Shown here: positions 61,212-64,000 of the stretch, in pieces
Layout: every line of letters starts with the position of its first letter
How positions within the stretch are numbered: the first letter of the stretch is position 1
Assembly: GCF_002752655.1 (NCBI RefSeq)
Contig: NZ_CP023738.1
Location: forward strand, 1 to 64,000
Direction: 5' to 3'
DNA length: 64,000 nt
DNA from: Methylosinus trichosporium OB3b
GTDB taxonomy: Bacteria > Pseudomonadota > Alphaproteobacteria > Rhizobiales > Beijerinckiaceae
Translations under genes and position numbers: made by a program
The notes under the pieces: model-generated
What the model was told of the DNA's origin: nothing
The model's input: only the letters and a program-made list of their open reading frames with translations
Databases searched by the model: none

Positions 61212-64000
61212 GCGCGCGCCGCGAGCTGGAGCAAAAAGCCTTGGCCCTGTGGCAGGCTCGCCGGGGCGAGGCCCTGCTGCGCCCGAGCGAGTTCGCGCGC
61301 CGCCGCGCGAGCGAGGTCCCGCAAGCGCCGGCGCCGCGCGCCCGCCGCGCCGAGGACCTCGACTTCAGCTTGATGTTCTTTTCCGCCACCGCCGGCGAGA
61401 CGGCGCGGCCGAATCTCTATCGGCTGGTGCAGGAGGCGGCGCGCTTCGCCGATGCACGTGGATTTACCGCAGTGTGGATGCCCGAGCGGCATTTCCACCC
61501 CTTCGGCGGCCCCTATCCCAATCCGGCGGTGCTCGCCGCCTCGCTGGCTTCGATCACGCGCCACATTCGCCTGCGCGCCGGCAGCGTCGTGCTGCCGCTG
61601 CATCATCCGGCCGAAATCGTCGAAGCCTGGTCGATGGTCGACAATCTCTCGAACGGCCGCGTCGATCTCGGCTTCGCGCCGGGCTGGAGCCCCAATGATT
61701 TCGCCCTCGCGCCGCAGAATTTCGCGACCGCCCGCGAGCTGATCTGGAGCCGCTGCGACGAGGTGCGCAAGCTCTGGCGCGGCGACAGCCTCGATTGCGC
61801 CAATGGTCTCGGCGCCAGCGTTCCGCTGCGCGTATTCCCGCGGCCGCTTCAGCCGGAGCCGCCCATCTTCATCGCCACCACCGGCAACGCCGAGACCTTC
61901 GCCCGCGCCGGCGCGGAAGGCTTCGGCCTGCTGACCATGCTGTTCGGCGGCGTCATCGAGGACATCGCCCCGAAGATCGCGATTTATCGCGACGCGCGCG
62001 CGAAGGCGGGGCGCGATCCGGACGGCGGCAAGGTCGCCTTGATGCTGCACAGCTTCGTGCATCCCGACGGCGATCACGCGCGCGCCGTGATCCGCGAGCC
62101 CTTCCTCGATTATGTGCGCAATTCGGTGGATGCGCAGCGCCATGGCTCGGAGGAGGGGCGGGCCATGTCCGAGCGCCAGCGCGCGCAGATCGCCGATTAC
62201 GCCTTCGAGCGCTATGTCCGCTCGGCGGCGCTGTTCGGCTCGCCGTCCGAGTGCCGCGACATGCTGGAGCGCGCCGCCGCGACCGGCGTCGACGAGATCG
62301 CCTGCCTCATCGATTTCGGCGTCGACGAGGATCTCGTGCTGCAATCGCTCGAGCACCTCGACGCGCTGCGGCCGCAACGCGCGCGGCGCCCGGCTCCAGC
62401 CGCCGCCGCGGCTGTCGACGAACCCATCGCCATCATCGGCATGAGCGGACGTTTCGCCGGCGCCGGCGATCTGGACCGGTTCTGGCGGGCGATCCGCGAC
62501 GGCGAGGAGCTGCTGTCGCCGCCCCCGCCTGAGCGCGGCGGCGCCGGCCTGCCGCCGCGCGGCGGCTATCTCGCCGATGTCGAGGGCTTCGACGCCGCGC
62601 TGTTCGGACTGGCGCCCGCCGAGGCGGCGGCGATGGACCCGCATCAGCGTCTCTTTCTCGAGGAGACGTGGAGCGCGCTCGAGAACGCCGGCCTGCGTCC
62701 GAGCGCGCTCCGGGGCAGCCGAACGGGCGTGTTCGCCGCCGCCTATTCCACCGGCTATGAGGGCTTGCTGCGGGCGAAGGGCGAAGCGCTCGACGGGCTC
62801 GCGGCGGTCGGCGCCGCGCTCTCCATGGTCCCCAACCGCGCCTCCTTTCTGTTCGATTTCACCGGGCCGAGCGAGGCGGTCAACGCCGCCTGCGCCAGCG
62901 GCCTTCTCGCCGTGCATCGCGCCGCCGCGGCGCTGCGCGCCGGCGAATGCGACATGGCGCTCGCCGGCGGCGTCAGCCTGCTGCTCGCGCCGGAGGAGAC
63001 GGCGGCGCTGGCGCGGCTCGGCGTGCTCTCGTCCGAGGGCGTCTGCCGCGCTTTCGAGGAGGGGGCGAATGGGCAGGCGCGCGGCGAAGGCGTCGGCGTC
63101 GTGGTGCTGAAGCGCTTGGCGGACGCCGAGCGCGACGGCGATTTCATCCACGCCGTGCTGCGCGGCTCGGCGGTCAATCACGCCGGCGCCCGCTCCGGCT
63201 CCGTCACTCTTCCGAACCCGCGTCTTCAAGCCGCCTGCATGGCCGAGGCGGTGCGCCGCTCCGGGCTCGCCGGCGCCGATATCGATTACATCGAGGCCCA
63301 TGGCGCCGGCTCCAAGGCCGGCGACATGGCCGAGGTCAGCGCCTTCGCGCAGGCCTTCGACGCGCTGGAGCGGACAGGCGCGCCCTGCGTCGTCGGCAGC
63401 GTGAAGCCGCTCATCGGCAGCCTCGACGCGGCGGGCGGCGTCGCGGGGCTGATGAAGGCCATATTGGCGCTGCGCTGCGCCGTCCTGCCCGGCCTGCCGC
63501 GCCGGGTCGCGGGTCGTCCGATCGAGGCGGACCTCCGCCTTCGTTTCGTGGACGAAGCCAGCCCCTGGCCGACCGCGCCCGGCCGGCGCCGCGCGGCGAG
63601 CGTCCACGCCTATGGGCTCGGCGGGACCAACGCCCATCTCGTGCTCGAGGAAGCGCCCGCGCGCGCCGAGCCGGCGGCGCCCGCCCCGCAGCCGATCCGT
63701 ATATCGGCGCGCAGCGAAGAGGGGCTGCGCGCGACGATGGCCCGGCTCCTCGCCTTCATCGACGCCAAATCGCCGTCTCTCGCCGACATCGCCGTCACCC
63801 TCGCGGAGGGGCGCGACTCCTTCCCCTGCCCCTGGTCGATGAACGCGCGCGACCTCGATCATCTCAGCGAGGCGATGCGCGGCTTCCTCTCGGGCGGACC
63901 CGCGCCGGAGCCGGCCGTTGGCGCGCCGACCTCGGGGCGACGCATTCCCATGCCCGGACTGATTTTCGAGCGCGCGGCTTCGAGCAGCGAGCCTGAAGGC
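61208..64000 (+). CDS. Trans-AT PKS (PKS-E, partial): luciferase-like monooxygenase - KS0
   Basis: The frame is open from the ATG at 61208 to the window end (931 residues seen, C-terminus missing). Residues 50-395 are an FMN-dependent luciferase-like monooxygenase domain of the MupA/Atu3671 type found in PKS/NRPS proteins (DLDFSLMFFSA, GFTAVWMPERHFHPFGGPYPNP, SNGRVDLGFAPGWSPNDF). Such domains hydroxylate or otherwise oxygenate carrier-bound chains. KS9 follows (405 to about 820) with Cys562 (NAACASGL) and His698 (EAHGAGS). The second histidine is Ser738 (KPLIGSLDAAG instead of the usual SNIGHLEAA), so it should not condense. A short post-KS linker without AT ends in a REP-like repeat at the window edge. 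The ATG overlaps the PKS-D stop. Confidence 0.88.
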   Translation, partial: MSARRELEQKALALWQARRGEALLRPSEFARRRASEVPQAPAPRARRAEDLDFSLMFFSATAGETARPNLYRLVQEAARFADARGFTAVWMPERHFHPFGGPYPNPAVLAASLASITRHIRLRAGSVVLPLHHPAEIVEAWSMVDNLSNGRVDLGFAPGWSPNDFALAPQNFATARELIWSRCDEVRKLWRGDSLDCANGLGASVPLRVFPRPLQPEPPIFIATTGNAETFARAGAEGFGLLTMLFGGVIEDIAPKIAIYRDARAKAGRDPDGGKVALMLHSFVHPDGDHARAVIREPFLDYVRNSVDAQRHGSEEGRAMSERQRAQIADYAFERYVRSAALFGSPSECRDMLERAAATGVDEIACLIDFGVDEDLVLQSLEHLDALRPQRARRPAPAAAAAVDEPIAIIGMSGRFAGAGDLDRFWRAIRDGEELLSPPPPERGGAGLPPRGGYLADVEGFDAALFGLAPAEAAAMDPHQRLFLEETWSALENAGLRPSALRGSRTGVFAAAYSTGYEGLLRAKGEALDGLAAVGAALSMVPNRASFLFDFTGPSEAVNAACASGLLAVHRAAAALRAGECDMALAGGVSLLLAPEETAALARLGVLSSEGVCRAFEEGANGQARGEGVGVVVLKRLADAERDGDFIHAVLRGSAVNHAGARSGSVTLPNPRLQAACMAEAVRRSGLAGADIDYIEAHGAGSKAGDMAEVSAFAQAFDALERTGAPCVVGSVKPLIGSLDAAGGVAGLMKAILALRCAVLPGLPRRVAGRPIEADLRLRFVDEASPWPTAPGRRRAASVHAYGLGGTNAHLVLEEAPARAEPAAPAPQPIRISARSEEGLRATMARLLAFIDAKSPSLADIAVTLAEGRDSFPCPWSMNARDLDHLSEAMRGFLSGGPAPEPAVGAPTSGRRIPMPGLIFERAASSSEPEG
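63987..64000. repeat. REP-like palindrome at the window edge (truncated)
   Basis: GCGAGCCTGAAGGC is the first 14 bases of the 18-bp hairpin seen at 50025 and elsewhere; the rest lies beyond the window. It is read in frame in PKS-E (SSEPEG), just after the KS9 flanking region. Confidence 0.6.

Overview
The window is GC-rich DNA from an alphaproteobacterium, most likely of the order Hyphomicrobiales (Rhizobiales). The evidence is a complete repABC replication-partition module, an RHE_PE00001-type DUF1612 gene, and dispersed palindromic repeats of a kind common in that order. A methanotroph or methylotroph of the Methylocystis/Methylosinus/Beijerinckiaceae type is a reasonable but unproven guess. 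The repABC locus means the window is probably part of a plasmid or chromid. All identifications come from reading the sequence; no database search was run.

Layout. 1-4.2 kb: rtcA, a DUF1612 regulator-like gene, a PIN toxin with a ribbon-helix-helix-like antitoxin, and a serine recombinase. 4.2-8.2 kb: repC, an antisense control RNA, repB and repA (minus strand), with two parS-like palindromes and a TGTTCTTGC motif. 8.2-20.6 kb: one long minus-strand gene series with ATGA/GTGA overlaps and short gaps, running porin, urtABCDE (urea ABC importer), ureDABC, ureEFJG (nickel urease and its maturation and nickel-uptake proteins). Divergent from it at 20.8-25.4 kb are a small exported protein, a histidine kinase whose input domain is an NCS1-type permease fold, and a LuxR-type response regulator; together these look like a urea-sensing and urea-use island. 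25.5-27.3 kb: a DUF2252 gene and a VapBC pair.

27.5-64 kb (window end): an AT-less (trans-AT type) polyketide synthase/NRPS line of at least five consecutive plus-strand genes, running off the right edge. The order read from the sequence is: PKS-A = KS1-(winged-helix relic)-ACP-ACP-ER / KS2-ACP / Cy-A(Cys)-PCP; PKS-B = KS3(active-site Cys to Ser)-ACP / KS4-DH-KR-MT-ACP / KS5; PKS-C = MT-ACP / KS6-DH-KR-ACP / KS7-[frameshift]-DH-KR-MT-ACP / KS8-KR(first half); PKS-D = KR(second half)-ACP; PKS-E (partial) = luciferase-like monooxygenase-KS9(second His to Ser). No AT, loading module or thioesterase is inside the window, so acyltransfer, initiation and release must be supplied elsewhere. The inferred product is a multiply C-methylated, partly unsaturated polyketide with one cysteine-derived thiazoline/thiazole unit and an oxygenation step.

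The most unusual feature is that the synthase genes are full of dispersed palindromic repeats that are translated in frame. Three long inverted-repeat elements lie in interdomain linkers, 18-bp REP-like hairpins lie in two DH domains, and GC-rich hairpin elements lie between ACP and KS. One of the GC-rich elements has broken a KR domain into two reading frames, bringing in both the stop codon and a ribosome-binding-site/GTG restart. The same REP hairpin also lies between ureD and ureA.
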